DNA from: Aeromonas sobria
GTDB lineage: Bacteria; Pseudomonadota; Gammaproteobacteria; Enterobacterales; Aeromonadaceae
Assembly: GCF_000820145.1 (NCBI RefSeq)
Contig: NZ_CDBW01000044.1
Coordinates: 124,001-188,000 of the forward strand
Direction of reading: 5' to 3'
Length of the DNA stretch: 64,000 nt
Part shown: in pieces, positions 27,020 to 35,790 of the stretch
How the letters are laid out: every line of letters begins with the position of its first letter
Position numbering within the stretch: position 1 is the first letter of the stretch
The notes under the pieces: generated by a model
Seen by the model: only the letters and a program-made list of their open reading frames with translations
Database searches by the model: none
Told to the model about the DNA's origin: nothing
Program-made: the position numbers and the translations under genes

Positions 27020-27056
27020 TGTGCTTGTCTCCGTAATCAGTAAGTCCGCACCTTGG
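27003..27056 (-). repeat. Diverged direct repeat of sdhA-sdhB junction, copy 1
   Basis: This is the upstream copy. It holds the real sdhA stop codon (27037-27039), the ribosome site and a vestigial sdhB start at 27019. See the copy at 26890-26943. Confidence 0.85.
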
Positions 27057-28803
27057 GTGGGAACGCTTCACGGGTTTTCGGAGACATGTTGACCGCGCGA
27101 CGGGTCATGGACTCGGAGTCCGGATGATAGAGGCTGTGGCACAACCAGCTCTCGTCGTCCCGATCCGGGAAGTCAAAGCGGCTATGCGCACCGCGACTCT
27201 CGGTACGGAAGTTGGCCGCCACCGCAGTGGCAAACGCCGTCTCCATCAGGTTGTCCAGCTCCAGGCACTCGATGCGCTGGGTGTTGAACTCCTTGGAGGT
27301 GTCATCCAGCCGGGCACGCTTGAGGCGCTCGCGAATGAGTTTCAGCTCGGCCAACCCTTCTGCCATGGCATCACCTTCACGGAACACCGAGAAGTTATTC
27401 TGCATGCAGGTCTGCAGGTCCTTGCGGATCTGCACCGGGTCTTCGCCGTCACGGCAATTTTCCCAGCGGTTGAAGCGGGCCATGGCGGCATCGATGTCGG
27501 ACTCTGACGCTTCGCGGCCGTGCTCCATCTCGCCCAGGGTGTTGACCAGATACATGCCAGCGGCACGACCAAACACCACCAGATCCAGCAGCGAGTTGCC
27601 ACCCAGACGGTTGGCGCCGTGCACCGAAACGCAGGCAATTTCGCCCACCGCAAACAGGCCGACTACAGGTACGTCATTGCCATCTTTGTCTTGCGCCAGA
27701 CACTGGCCATTCACGTTGGTCGGCACGCCGCCCATCATGTAGTGGCAGGTCGGGATGATCGGAATAGGCTCTTTGACCGGATCCACGTGGGCGAAAGTGC
27801 GCGAAAGCTCGCAGATGCCCGGCAGACGGGATTCCAGCACCTCTTTGCCGAGGTGATCCAGCTTGAGCTTGATGTGCGGGCCCCAGGGGCCGTCGCAACC
27901 ACGGCCTTCGCGGATCTCGATCATGATGGAGCGGGCCACCACGTCGCGACCGGCCAGATCCTTGGCGTTGGGGGCGTAACGCTCCATGAAGCGCTCGCCA
28001 TCTTTGTTAAGCAGATAACCGCCTTCACCACGGCACCCTTCGGTCACCAGTACCCCTGCCCCGGCGATGCCGGTCGGGTGGAACTGCCAGAACTCCATGT
28101 CCTGCACCCCTACCCCGGCGCGCAACGCCATGCCGACACCGTCACCAGTGTTGATGTGGGCATTGGTGGTGGACTGGTAGATACGACCGGCGCCGCCGGT
28201 GGCCAGCACGGTGGCCTTGGCCTTGAAGTAGACCACTTCACCGCTCTCCATATCGATGGCGGTACAGCCAACGATGTGACCGTCCTGGTTCTTCACCAGA
28301 TCCAGCGCATACCACTCGGAGAAGACAGTGGTCTTGCTCTTGACGTTCTGCTGATAGAGGGTGTGCAGCAGGGCGTGACCGGTACGGTCAGCGGCCGCCG
28401 CGGTACGAGCAGCCTGCTCGCCACCGAAATTCTTGGACTGGCCACCAAACGGACGCTGGTAGACAGAACCGTTTTCAAAGCGGGAGAAGGGCAGGCCCAT
28501 GTTCTCCAGCTCGTAGATGGCCTCGGGGCCGGTCTTGCACATGTACTCGATGGCCTCCTGGTCACCGATATAGTCGGAGCCTTTGACTGTGTCATACATG
28601 TGCCACTGCCAGTTGTCGTCGTGGGCATTGCCCAGCGCAACCGTGATCCCGCCCTGAGCGGAAACCGTGTGGGAACGGGTTGGAAAGACCTTGGACAACA
28701 GCGCGCAGCTCTTGCCGGACTGGGCAATCGAGAGCGCGGCGCGCATACCGGCACCACCGGCACCAATCACCACAGCATCAAATTCACGAGTTGGAATAGT
28801 CAC
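27037..28803 (-). CDS. sdhA: Succinate dehydrogenase flavoprotein subunit
   Basis: With a GTG start at 28803 the product is 588 residues, the E. coli length, and begins MTIPTREFDAVVIGAGGAGMR in register with E. coli SdhA. A GTG three codons earlier is possible but overlaps the sdhD end. The covalent FAD site is in SHTVSAQGG, and the substrate region includes HPTGIAGAGVLVTEGCRGEGG. It oxidises succinate to fumarate. The GTG follows the sdhD stop after one base, so translation is coupled. Confidence 0.96.
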   Translation of the reverse strand: MTIPTREFDAVVIGAGGAGMRAALSIAQSGKSCALLSKVFPTRSHTVSAQGGITVALGNAHDDNWQWHMYDTVKGSDYIGDQEAIEYMCKTGPEAIYELENMGLPFSRFENGSVYQRPFGGQSKNFGGEQAARTAAAADRTGHALLHTLYQQNVKSKTTVFSEWYALDLVKNQDGHIVGCTAIDMESGEVVYFKAKATVLATGGAGRIYQSTTNAHINTGDGVGMALRAGVGVQDMEFWQFHPTGIAGAGVLVTEGCRGEGGYLLNKDGERFMERYAPNAKDLAGRDVVARSIMIEIREGRGCDGPWGPHIKLKLDHLGKEVLESRLPGICELSRTFAHVDPVKEPIPIIPTCHYMMGGVPTNVNGQCLAQDKDGNDVPVVGLFAVGEIACVSVHGANRLGGNSLLDLVVFGRAAGMYLVNTLGEMEHGREASESDIDAAMARFNRWENCRDGEDPVQIRKDLQTCMQNNFSVFREGDAMAEGLAELKLIRERLKRARLDDTSKEFNTQRIECLELDNLMETAFATAVAANFRTESRGAHSRFDFPDRDDESWLCHSLYHPDSESMTRRAVNMSPKTREAFPPKVRTY

Positions 28804-28804
28804 C

Positions 28805-29149
28805 TTACACACCCCACAGCACGACGAAACCCGTCATCAGATAGACAAACAGCACCACGACCAGGGCAAATTGCAGCGCCCCACGCAGCCCTACCGGCTT
28901 GATATAGTCAGTCAGCACCTGCCACAGACCAATCCAGGCGTGGATCAGTACGCAGAGCAGGGTCAACAGGGTGAATACTTTGGTGAATGTTTTGGCGAAG
29001 AAGCCTGCCCACACCTCGTAGGTGATGTCGTTAAACGCGACAAATCCCACCAGATAGAGCACGTAACAGGTCATGATGAGGGCGGTGGCGCGGATCAGGA
29101 TGTAATCGTGAACGCCGCTGCGCCCGAAGGTTGCAGAATTGGTTACCAT
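28805..29149 (-). CDS. sdhD: Succinate dehydrogenase membrane anchor subunit
   Basis: A 114-residue protein with three membrane helices (about 20-40, 55-78, 88-112). The haem-ligand His is in LLCVLIHAWIGLWQVLTDY, matching E. coli SdhD (115). It anchors SdhAB and forms the quinone site with SdhC. It overlaps the sdhC end by 7 bases. Confidence 0.95.
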   Translation of the reverse strand: MVTNSATFGRSGVHDYILIRATALIMTCYVLYLVGFVAFNDITYEVWAGFFAKTFTKVFTLLTLLCVLIHAWIGLWQVLTDYIKPVGLRGALQFALVVVLFVYLMTGFVVLWGV

Positions 29150-29520
29150 ACAAGCACTCCCGCCAATACCGCCAGGATCGCGGTGATCATAAAGGCCACA
29201 CGGGCACTCTGATTACCGGATTCCAGCTCTTCCCAATAGCCCATATCCATGACCAGATGACGCAAGCCGCCCACAATGTGGTATGCCAGCGCAGTCAGGA
29301 TCCCCCACAGCACGAGTTTGACCAGCAAGTTGTCCATGATGGCAACTACGGTGGCAAACCCTTCGGGAGAGGCGAGTGAAGTACCAAGCATCCACAGCAA
29401 GATGCCCAGTGCGACAAAGGTGATAACCCCTGAAACACGGTGCAAGATGGATGCAATGGCAGTGACAGGAAAGCTGATCGTCTGTAGGTCGAGGTTGACC
29501 GGTCTCTGTTTGTTTTTCAC
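29143..29520 (-). CDS. sdhC: Succinate dehydrogenase cytochrome b556 subunit
   Basis: A three-helix membrane subunit. NLDLQTISFPVTAIASILHRVSG is the conserved N-terminal motif, and the haem His is in LAYHIVGGLRHLVMD. I chose the GTG at 29520 (MKNKQRPVNLD, 125 residues) because the family usually starts a few residues before KQRPVNLDL. A GTG at 29547 would add nine residues without family likeness. It is first in the sdhCDAB-sucABCD block, divergent from gltA. Confidence 0.93.
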   Translation of the reverse strand: MKNKQRPVNLDLQTISFPVTAIASILHRVSGVITFVALGILLWMLGTSLASPEGFATVVAIMDNLLVKLVLWGILTALAYHIVGGLRHLVMDMGYWEELESGNQSARVAFMITAILAVLAGVLVW

Positions 29521-29962
29521 GCTTGCCCACTCAGCTCCATTGAGCACGTTAGTTATTGTTTTAACTCACACTTGAGGGCACGGGATGGTGATTGTTGGTT
29601 ATTTGTTACCAAAACACGCTGAAAAAGCCAAAAATCCAGTTTTCGGTTTCACATCAGGCTTTGCCAACGCGTTTCAAACGCCCACAGCCATGACCCACGT
29701 GGCGCAGTATATCGGCGGCTTTAACCGAAGACAATCAAACAGCTACAAAGAAAACACAAAACCGCAAACTGGATCGCATATTTAATTTAACATTTCATTA
29801 ATGTCATTAATGGGGTCCCAGCAAAATTGACATTGATAAGGAACTCTGTTTCAAATAAGGCGCTCCAGCCGCCTCGGTATGGGTAACAACCTTTGCCAGC
29901 GTCATGAAAGTCGTAATAGAGTAGGACTGGAACCAAATTATAAAGAGCAAAGGAGACGTGCT
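29521..29962. other. Divergent regulatory region between sdhC and gltA
   Basis: 442 bases, AT-rich towards the gltA side, that must hold promoters for both TCA operons. In E. coli the same region is controlled by ArcA, CRP and others. I did not find a site good enough to name. A 66-codon frame at 29585-29785 has no protein-like features and is rejected. Confidence 0.55.
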
Positions 29963-31249
29963 ATGGCTGATAAAATAGCCACCCTACACCTACCCGGAAA
30001 AGATCCGGTCGAACTGCCTATCCTCTCTGGTACGATCGGACCGGATGTCATCGATGTCAGAAAATTGGGCGCCCAAGGGTATTTCACCTTCGATCCCGGT
30101 TTTATGGCCACCGGTTCTTGCAAATCCGCTATTACCTACATCGACGGCGATCAAGGTGTCTTGCTGCACCGTGGTTTCCCCATCGCCCAACTGGCGATGC
30201 AATCGAGCTACCTCGAAGTTTGCTACATCCTGCTCTATGGCGAAGCACCGACCAAGGCGCAATATGCCGAGTTCCACCGACTGGTGACCCGTCACACCAT
30301 GGTGCACGAGCAGATCGCCTTCTTCTTCCGCGGTTTTCGTCGTGACTCCCATCCCATGGCCATCATGTGTGGTGTCGTCAGCGCCCTCTCCGCCTTCTAC
30401 CACGATGCCCTCGATATCAACAACGAGCAGCACCGCGAGATCTGCGCCTTCCGTCTGCTCTCCAAGATGCCGACCCTGGCCGCCATGTGTTACAAGTACT
30501 CCATCGGCCAGCCGTTTATGCAGCCACGTAACGCCCTCTCCTATGCGGGCAACTTCCTGCACATGATGTTTGGCGTGCCGACCGAAGAGTACAAGGTCAA
30601 CCCCACCGTCGAACGGGCCATGGATCGTATTTTTACCCTCCATGCCGATCACGAGCAGAATGCCTCCACCTCCACTGTCCGTCTGGCTGGCTCCTCCGGT
30701 GCCAACCCGTTCGCCTGTATCGCTGCGGGGATCGCCTCCCTGTGGGGTCCGGCTCACGGCGGTGCCAACGAAGCCTGCCTGCGGATGCTGGAAGAGATCG
30801 GCTCGGTGGAGCGAATTCCCGAGTTCATCGCCAAGGCCAAAGACAAGAACGATCCGTTCCGTCTGATGGGCTTCGGTCACCGGGTCTACAAGAACCATGA
30901 CCCCCGTGCCCAGGTGATGCGTCAAACCTGTCACGAAGTGCTGACCGAATTGCAGATCAAGGATCCACTGCTGGATGTCGCCATGGAGCTGGAGCGCATT
31001 GCGCTGTCCGACCCCTACTTCGTCGAGAAGAAGCTCTACCCTAACGTGGACTTCTACTCCGGCATCATCATGAAGGCGATCGGTATCCCGATGAGTATGT
31101 TCACCGTGATCTTCGCCATCTCTCGTACCATCGGCTGGATTGCCCACTGGAACGAAATGCACTCGGATCCGGATCAGAAGATCGGTCGTCCCCGTCAGCT
31201 CTATATCGGCCAGCCACAGCGGGAATTCGTTCCGCTCGAGCAGCGCTAA
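29963..31249 (+). CDS. gltA: Citrate synthase (type II)
   Basis: A 428-residue citrate synthase of the NADH-sensitive hexameric class (E. coli 427). The catalytic residues lie in WGPAHGGANEA (His), GFGHRVYKNHDPRA (His) and NVDFYSGI (Asp). AAAGGAG stands before the ATG at 29963, which begins MADKIATLHLPG. It condenses acetyl-CoA with oxaloacetate. It is transcribed away from sdhC and ended by a terminator. Confidence 0.97.
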   Translation: MADKIATLHLPGKDPVELPILSGTIGPDVIDVRKLGAQGYFTFDPGFMATGSCKSAITYIDGDQGVLLHRGFPIAQLAMQSSYLEVCYILLYGEAPTKAQYAEFHRLVTRHTMVHEQIAFFFRGFRRDSHPMAIMCGVVSALSAFYHDALDINNEQHREICAFRLLSKMPTLAAMCYKYSIGQPFMQPRNALSYAGNFLHMMFGVPTEEYKVNPTVERAMDRIFTLHADHEQNASTSTVRLAGSSGANPFACIAAGIASLWGPAHGGANEACLRMLEEIGSVERIPEFIAKAKDKNDPFRLMGFGHRVYKNHDPRAQVMRQTCHEVLTELQIKDPLLDVAMELERIALSDPYFVEKKLYPNVDFYSGIIMKAIGIPMSMFTVIFAISRTIGWIAHWNEMHSDPDQKIGRPRQLYIGQPQREFVPLEQR

Positions 31250-31275
31250 CAGGCTGAATCAACATAATTTGTTAC

Positions 31276-31302
31276 AAAGGCGGTCATTGACCGCCTTTTT
31301 GT
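31276..31302 (+). terminator. Terminator after gltA
   Basis: AAAGGCGGTC and GACCGCCTTT form a 10-bp stem with a 3-base loop and a following T-run. Confidence 0.88.
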
Positions 31303-31343
31303 TTGCCGCTCTAATGCCCCCTTTCGCGTTGAAGGAGTCCATC

Positions 31344-31664
31344 ATGAAACCACTGTTTATCAGCGCCGCCTTGCTGCTGACCGCCTGCCAGAGCGCACCC
31401 GCACCGTCACAGGGGGAGACCCTCTATATCAACAGCCAGCTGGTCGATTGCGTCGGGGTTGGCCCGATGCAGTGCATGCAGGTGCGCAGCGATGAGCAGC
31501 AGCCCTGGACGCTGTTCTACCAGGATATTGAAGGCTTCCAGTTCGAGCCGGGCTACCAGTACCAGCTCAGCGTCAGCAAGGAGCAGCTCACCGATGTACC
31601 GGCCGACGCCTCGTCCCTGCGCTATCAGCTGATCAAGGTGGTGAGCAAGGTCGCCAGCAAGTAA
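31344..31664 (+). CDS. Small lipoprotein, DUF4377 family
   Basis: A 106-residue predicted lipoprotein. The signal is MKPLFISAALLLTAC with the lipobox Cys at residue 15. The mature part (CVGVGPMQCMQVRSDEQQPWTLFYQDIEGFQFEPGYQYQL) fits DUF4377, often found fused to HslJ-like domains. GAAGGAG precedes the ATG; the longer frame overlaps gltA and is not used. Function unknown; envelope location expected. Confidence 0.82.
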   Translation: MKPLFISAALLLTACQSAPAPSQGETLYINSQLVDCVGVGPMQCMQVRSDEQQPWTLFYQDIEGFQFEPGYQYQLSVSKEQLTDVPADASSLRYQLIKVVSKVASK

Positions 31665-31675
31665 CAGGCGGGATC

Positions 31676-31714
31676 AAAAAACGGGGGATGGCAGACGCCA
31701 TCCCCCGTTCGTTT
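31676..31714. terminator. Bidirectional terminator between lipoprotein and GNAT genes
   Basis: ACGGGGGATGGC pairs with GCCATCCCCCGT (12 bp) around a 4-base loop, with A5 on the left and a T-rich right flank. Confidence 0.8.
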
Positions 31715-31741
31715 ATGGGTGCAACGCCTCATCAGGAGCGA

Positions 31742-32182
31742 CTAGCTCGTCGCCAGCGCCATATGCAGCAGCGGATAGGGCTTGCCCTGACCATCCAGCG
31801 GTGAGCGCCCGGTCACGGTGAACCCCATCTTCAGATAGAAGCCCACCGCCTGTTCGTTCTGCTCGTTGACGTCAACCTGCGTCACGCCACCCTGATCGAT
31901 GGCATGTTCCACCAGCAGACGACCCACACCGCCGCCACGCGCCTCGGGGGCCACAAACAGCATCTCCAGCTTGCCCTCGTGCAATCCGCTAAAGCCAGCA
32001 ATGCTCCCCTCTTCTGTGCGGGCACAGTGCAGTGTCACCGCATCGAAGTAGTGTTCGAGAATAAGGGGTTTGAGGGCCAGGATCTCGGCCTGTGGCAGGA
32101 AGTGGTGGGTTGCCCGCACCGAGGCCTCCCACAGCTTGATCAGCGCCGGATAATCGGCTCGGGATACAGGAACAATCTTCAT
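31742..32182 (-). CDS. GNAT N-acetyltransferase, YjaB-like
   Basis: A 146-residue GNAT-fold acetyltransferase. The acetyl-CoA site is APEARGGGVGRLLVEHA. DVNEQNEQAVGFYLKMGFTVTGRSPLDGQGKPYPLLHM closely resembles E. coli YjaB. The ATG at 32182 begins MKIVPVSRADYP. It lies 57 bases after the DUF5718 stop on the same strand, so the two may form a unit. Substrate unknown. Confidence 0.85.
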   Translation of the reverse strand: MKIVPVSRADYPALIKLWEASVRATHHFLPQAEILALKPLILEHYFDAVTLHCARTEEGSIAGFSGLHEGKLEMLFVAPEARGGGVGRLLVEHAIDQGGVTQVDVNEQNEQAVGFYLKMGFTVTGRSPLDGQGKPYPLLHMALATS

Positions 32183-32239
32183 TAAATGACTCGATATGAT
32201 AACCAGCGGGAAGAGACACCTCCCCGCTGGCAAAGGTGA

Positions 32240-33085
32240 TTAGCGAGCCTGCACCGCCTGCAGCAGCACCGACACATCGGCGCCAAAGCTGCGGGTGCGG
32301 ATCGCCTCGCAGATATCCACTTCGCTATAACGGCTGCCCGGGTAGACCACCACGCAGGCCGTGTCGCCCGGTTTGAGGAAGTGGGTCTCGCCAAACGGGG
32401 TATAACGGGTGGCACCGATACTGATCAGCGCATGGGGAGGGTGTCCCGCCTGCGCCAGCAGCCCCTGAATGTGCTCCGCCGGACCTTCCTCCTGTTGATG
32501 GTTGAACTTGTCGATGGCCCAGTCGAGCAGCTGACCGTGGAAGTAGCTGTAATCGATGGCGGCGCTGTCTACCCCGTAGGCGTGCAGCTCACCGTCCCGC
32601 TCCAGATAGCAGGCGATGCGATAGTCATCGAGTTCGCAACCGGCGGCGAAACCGGAAAGTGGCAGCAGCTTGGCCGCCAGCCCCTTGCTCTCTTCGCCCC
32701 AGTTCTTCTTCTCGCTGATCTTCTTGGCGTTGGGACGGCGGATGGAGCAGTCGTTGTAGGCACCAAAGGCACGGGGATGGATCGCCACCACCTGCTTGTC
32801 TGCATACTCCAGCTCGCACCAGAGGGCAACTTCCGGCTCAATCTGCACCTTCTCGTCACCACTGACCGCAGCTTCCGGCAGGAACACTGCCTTGTCGCTT
32901 AAGGGGAACACCCCAAGCTGGCCCGGGTGGCCCGGCACGAAGAAGGGGAACAGTGCCTTGGGCGCCGTGGTATCACGCACCACCACCGCCACGAAGTCTG
33001 ACGCTTCGCCTGCCTGCTCCAGATGACCGGCGAAATTGCCCGCTACCCCGAGTCCGATAAACTTGCTCTCTGCTGCTATCTGCAT
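32240..33085 (-). CDS. DUF5718 family protein
   Basis: A 281-residue cytoplasmic protein matching the uncharacterised DUF5718 family (SKFIGLGVAGNFAGHLEQAGE at the N-terminus; ISIGATRYTPFGETHFLKPGD near the end). It may relate to the fumarylacetoacetase-like fold, but this is only an impression. The ATG at 33085 has AGGTGAG upstream; ATGs at 33100 and 33127 are alternatives. Confidence 0.7.
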   Translation of the reverse strand: MQIAAESKFIGLGVAGNFAGHLEQAGEASDFVAVVVRDTTAPKALFPFFVPGHPGQLGVFPLSDKAVFLPEAAVSGDEKVQIEPEVALWCELEYADKQVVAIHPRAFGAYNDCSIRRPNAKKISEKKNWGEESKGLAAKLLPLSGFAAGCELDDYRIACYLERDGELHAYGVDSAAIDYSYFHGQLLDWAIDKFNHQQEEGPAEHIQGLLAQAGHPPHALISIGATRYTPFGETHFLKPGDTACVVVYPGSRYSEVDICEAIRTRSFGADVSVLLQAVQAR

Positions 33086-33423
33086 CTTGCTCACCTGCAT
33101 CTTGCCCACGTCAGGTAGCAGGCCCATCGCCCACTACCGCTAAAGTGGCAAGATTAAACCACAAGGCCCCCACCTTCGCCCAGTCCGGGCCTGCTGTGGT
33201 GTGCGCCAGTCCGCTTTTTTAGGAACGAGGCGCCTGTGGCGAGACAACGCTTGCGCACCATTTCACCAGCACGGTCACCGCGCTGGAAACAGTGCGTTTC
33301 CGGCCTCTCCCCTCTTTCCCCTTGGGACTCAACTTCATCTTTGTTAGGCTGCCAGCATGCAAAACCGCGGCGCGCTTGACTGCGCTACGGCTCATCACGG
33401 CAACACCATTGGAGAGAAAACGG
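33086..33423. other. 338-base intergenic region before Nudix gene
   Basis: Non-coding sequence between the divergent DUF5718 and Nudix genes, expected to hold both promoters. Frames on either strand have no recognisable protein features. No RNA gene or operator was recognised. Confidence 0.35.
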
Positions 33424-33816
33424 ATGATCGACAAACTCGCCTGGCTCACTTTTAAAGATCAGCAACTGCTCTGTGCCCGCTCCCACGGCAAGGATATCTA
33501 TTACATCCCCGGCGGCAAGCGCGAACCGGGCGAGAGCGATGAGGCGGCCCTTATCCGCGAAATTGAGGAGGAGCTAACCGTCACTCTGCAACCCGATACC
33601 CTGCGCTTTGCCTGCGAATTCAGCGCCCAGGCCGATGGCAAACCGGCAGGGGTCGAGGTGCGACTGCGCTGCTACACCGGCGAAGCCAGCGGCACCCCGG
33701 TCGCCTCAGCCGAGATCGCCGAGCTGCGCTGGCTCGACAGCACTCATCTCGATGAACTCTCCCCCGTCTCCCGCCTGCTGTTTGCCTGGCTGGTTGAGCA
33801 GGGGCTGATCCGCTAA
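33424..33816 (+). CDS. Nudix hydrolase
   Basis: A 130-residue Nudix pyrophosphohydrolase. The Nudix box is GGKREPGESDEAALIREIEEEL (about residues 30-51), with all metal-binding Glu and Arg residues present. The start MIDKLAWLTFKDQQLLCARS suits the MutT/YjhB-like group. The substrate, a nucleoside diphosphate derivative, cannot be told from sequence. It is monocistronic with a strong convergent terminator. Confidence 0.88.
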   Translation: MIDKLAWLTFKDQQLLCARSHGKDIYYIPGGKREPGESDEAALIREIEEELTVTLQPDTLRFACEFSAQADGKPAGVEVRLRCYTGEASGTPVASAEIAELRWLDSTHLDELSPVSRLLFAWLVEQGLIR

Positions 33817-33842
33817 CCCCACAAACGGGAGCGGCGCAAACA

Positions 33843-33871
33843 AAAGAGGTGAGCCAATGGCTCACCTCTTT
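33843..33871. terminator. Bidirectional terminator between Nudix gene and pdxY
   Basis: AAAGAGGTGAGCC pairs perfectly with GGCTCACCTCTTT (13 bp) around AAT. It serves the convergent genes. Confidence 0.85.
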
Positions 33872-33890
33872 ACATTCGAAGCTACCTACA

Positions 33891-34754
33891 TCAGGGCAGT
33901 TTCACCGCCCGCGCCTGAACCTCCGGCAAAGCAAAGGCGTCTTGCGCGGCGATCAGCTGCAGCTCGTAAGCCTGCTGGCGCCAGGTCTCTTGCAGCACCG
34001 CATCCACCGAGGCGTTGGTGCGCTCGAATGCGCTGACCGCATCGTGGCCAGCCAGCAAATTGGCCAGCATCAGGGCGCTGATGAGATCGCCAACCCCCAC
34101 CGGCTGGCGGGCAAAGTCGTAGAGCGGACGGGCAATCAGGTAATCCCCTTGCGGGGTCGCCAGCAGCATCTCGAAGCGGCTGGAGTCCTGCGCCGCACGG
34201 CCGAGATGTTTGACCAGCACCAGCTTGACGCCGCGGGCCAGCAGCTGATGGGCGGCGGTGCGGGTCTGGGCCAGATCCGCCAGATGGGTATCGCAGAGGG
34301 TCTCCAGCTCCAGCAGGTTGGGGGCCATCATGTCGGCTACCGGCAATGCCTGCTCGGTCAGGAATCGGGTGACGCCGGGGGCAACGATACATCCCTTCTC
34401 CGGATGGCCCATCACGGGGTCACAAAAATAGATGGCATCGGGGTTGGCGGCCTTGACGGCCTTGACCACGGTCAGGATCTCGTCCCCCTGCTCGGCGGAG
34501 CCAAGGTATCCGCTCAGCACGGCGTCACAGCCACCGAGCACCTCGATATTGCCCAATCCCTCAACCAACGCGCTGATATGGCCAGCTGGCATCGCCATCC
34601 CCTGCCACCCCTGGGCATATTGGGTATGGTTGGAAAACTGCACCGTGTTGATGGGCCATACATCCATACCAAGGCGGCGCATGGGGAAGACGGCCGCACT
34701 GTTACCGGCACAGCCAAAGACCACGTGGGACTGAATAGAGAGAACGGATTTCAT
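33891..34754 (-). CDS. pdxY: Pyridoxal kinase
   Basis: A 287-residue ribokinase-fold enzyme, the same length as E. coli PdxY. It phosphorylates pyridoxal in the PLP salvage path. The start MKSVLSIQSHVVFGCAGNSAAVFPM is diagnostic, and VGVGDLISALMLANLL holds the catalytic Asp and anion hole. The ATG at 34754 is chosen over 34766 on family alignment. PLP supplies enzymes such as SerC elsewhere in the window. Confidence 0.95.
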   Translation of the reverse strand: MKSVLSIQSHVVFGCAGNSAAVFPMRRLGMDVWPINTVQFSNHTQYAQGWQGMAMPAGHISALVEGLGNIEVLGGCDAVLSGYLGSAEQGDEILTVVKAVKAANPDAIYFCDPVMGHPEKGCIVAPGVTRFLTEQALPVADMMAPNLLELETLCDTHLADLAQTRTAAHQLLARGVKLVLVKHLGRAAQDSSRFEMLLATPQGDYLIARPLYDFARQPVGVGDLISALMLANLLAGHDAVSAFERTNASVDAVLQETWRQQAYELQLIAAQDAFALPEVQARAVKLP

Positions 34755-34954
34755 CGGGAATACCACAGCAAAGGATCAGCAAGGTGGGCAATATATCGGA
34801 TGAAGATAACGATGCGCCACCTTGGCGCGGGATGAACAGGCAATTTCCTGACTAAAGACAGGTTTTTGCGCCATTTAGCCAAGTTCGGAACAGTGAGCGG
34901 CGCCATGATGCGCCGTGCCCCCGTCCGTTATATCCCGTTGTGCTTAACACCATA

Positions 34955-35707
34955 CTAGCGGGCAAAGTGATAGACCCACCCCTCGTCACGAGGCATGTCA
35001 CTTGGCGGTTGCACCAGTGCGGGCAACGCAGCCATCTTGCCACCAGCGGCATATTGCAGCGCCATCAGGGCGCAGAGCGCCGCATCGTAGCGATCGGTGC
35101 CAACCACCAGATCATCGGGCAGCAAGGCTGCCAGCTCGGGCCGTGCTGGGGATGCCTTGCCGCCGACTTTGGCCAGTGCCGGATAGACCTCCAGCACGGC
35201 GCGGCTGGCCTGCGCCTGCACCTTGGGCACCAGTTGCAGATCAGAGAGCTGCGGCAGCATGGAGAGCGCCAGGGTGGCGTTGTTGCCGAGCCGGTCGAAA
35301 GTGGCCGAGAGGGGCTTCTTGCCGTACTGCTGATAAAGCCAGCGTTCGCAGTCGCGATAGGCGTAGGGGTTGTCTATCTCCCGCTCGGGGGCGGCGCAAC
35401 TGTGTGGCTGGCCATTGAGCAGATCACGCAAGGCGCGGGGAAAGGCGAGCGGTGCGTCGATACCGAGCGCCAGTTGCGGACAGGCCTCGACCTGCGCCAA
35501 TGTGGCCTCATTTTGCAGGGCCGGACGCAGCAGGGCCGCCAGATCCGGCGCCACCCGCGAGCTCAGGCGAAACAGCGGCGACACCCCGAGCCAGTGCAGG
35601 CTGTTTGAACCGGCCTGCCAGCCCACCACGGCCACCGCCTGGGCGCTGCCCTGCCAACCACGCACATCCCAGCCGATCCCGATTGCACTCATCTGCCCTG
35701 CCGTCAT
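34955..35707 (-). CDS. DUF429 domain protein
   Basis: A 250-residue protein of the DUF429 predicted nuclease family (RNase H-like fold). Acidic residues that may bind metal are in IGIGWDVRGWQG, LALGIDAPLAFP and VVGTDRYDAALCAL. The ATG at 35707 has GAGGT six bases before it; an ATG at 35692 is an alternative. It stands alone. Nuclease activity is inferred from fold reports for the family, not shown here. Confidence 0.72.
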   Translation of the reverse strand: MTAGQMSAIGIGWDVRGWQGSAQAVAVVGWQAGSNSLHWLGVSPLFRLSSRVAPDLAALLRPALQNEATLAQVEACPQLALGIDAPLAFPRALRDLLNGQPHSCAAPEREIDNPYAYRDCERWLYQQYGKKPLSATFDRLGNNATLALSMLPQLSDLQLVPKVQAQASRAVLEVYPALAKVGGKASPARPELAALLPDDLVVGTDRYDAALCALMALQYAAGGKMAALPALVQPPSDMPRDEGWVYHFAR

Positions 35708-35790
35708 CAATTACCTCATTTTGCCTGTCACACGTTGCAAGGGGCACAGGGTAATCAGCAGACGCCCTTAACGCAAAGCGAACCGCCTTG

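Noticed and set aside
29585..29785. 66-codon frame in the sdhC-gltA gap
   Set aside because: No ribosome site and no recognisable features; it lies in the expected promoter region.
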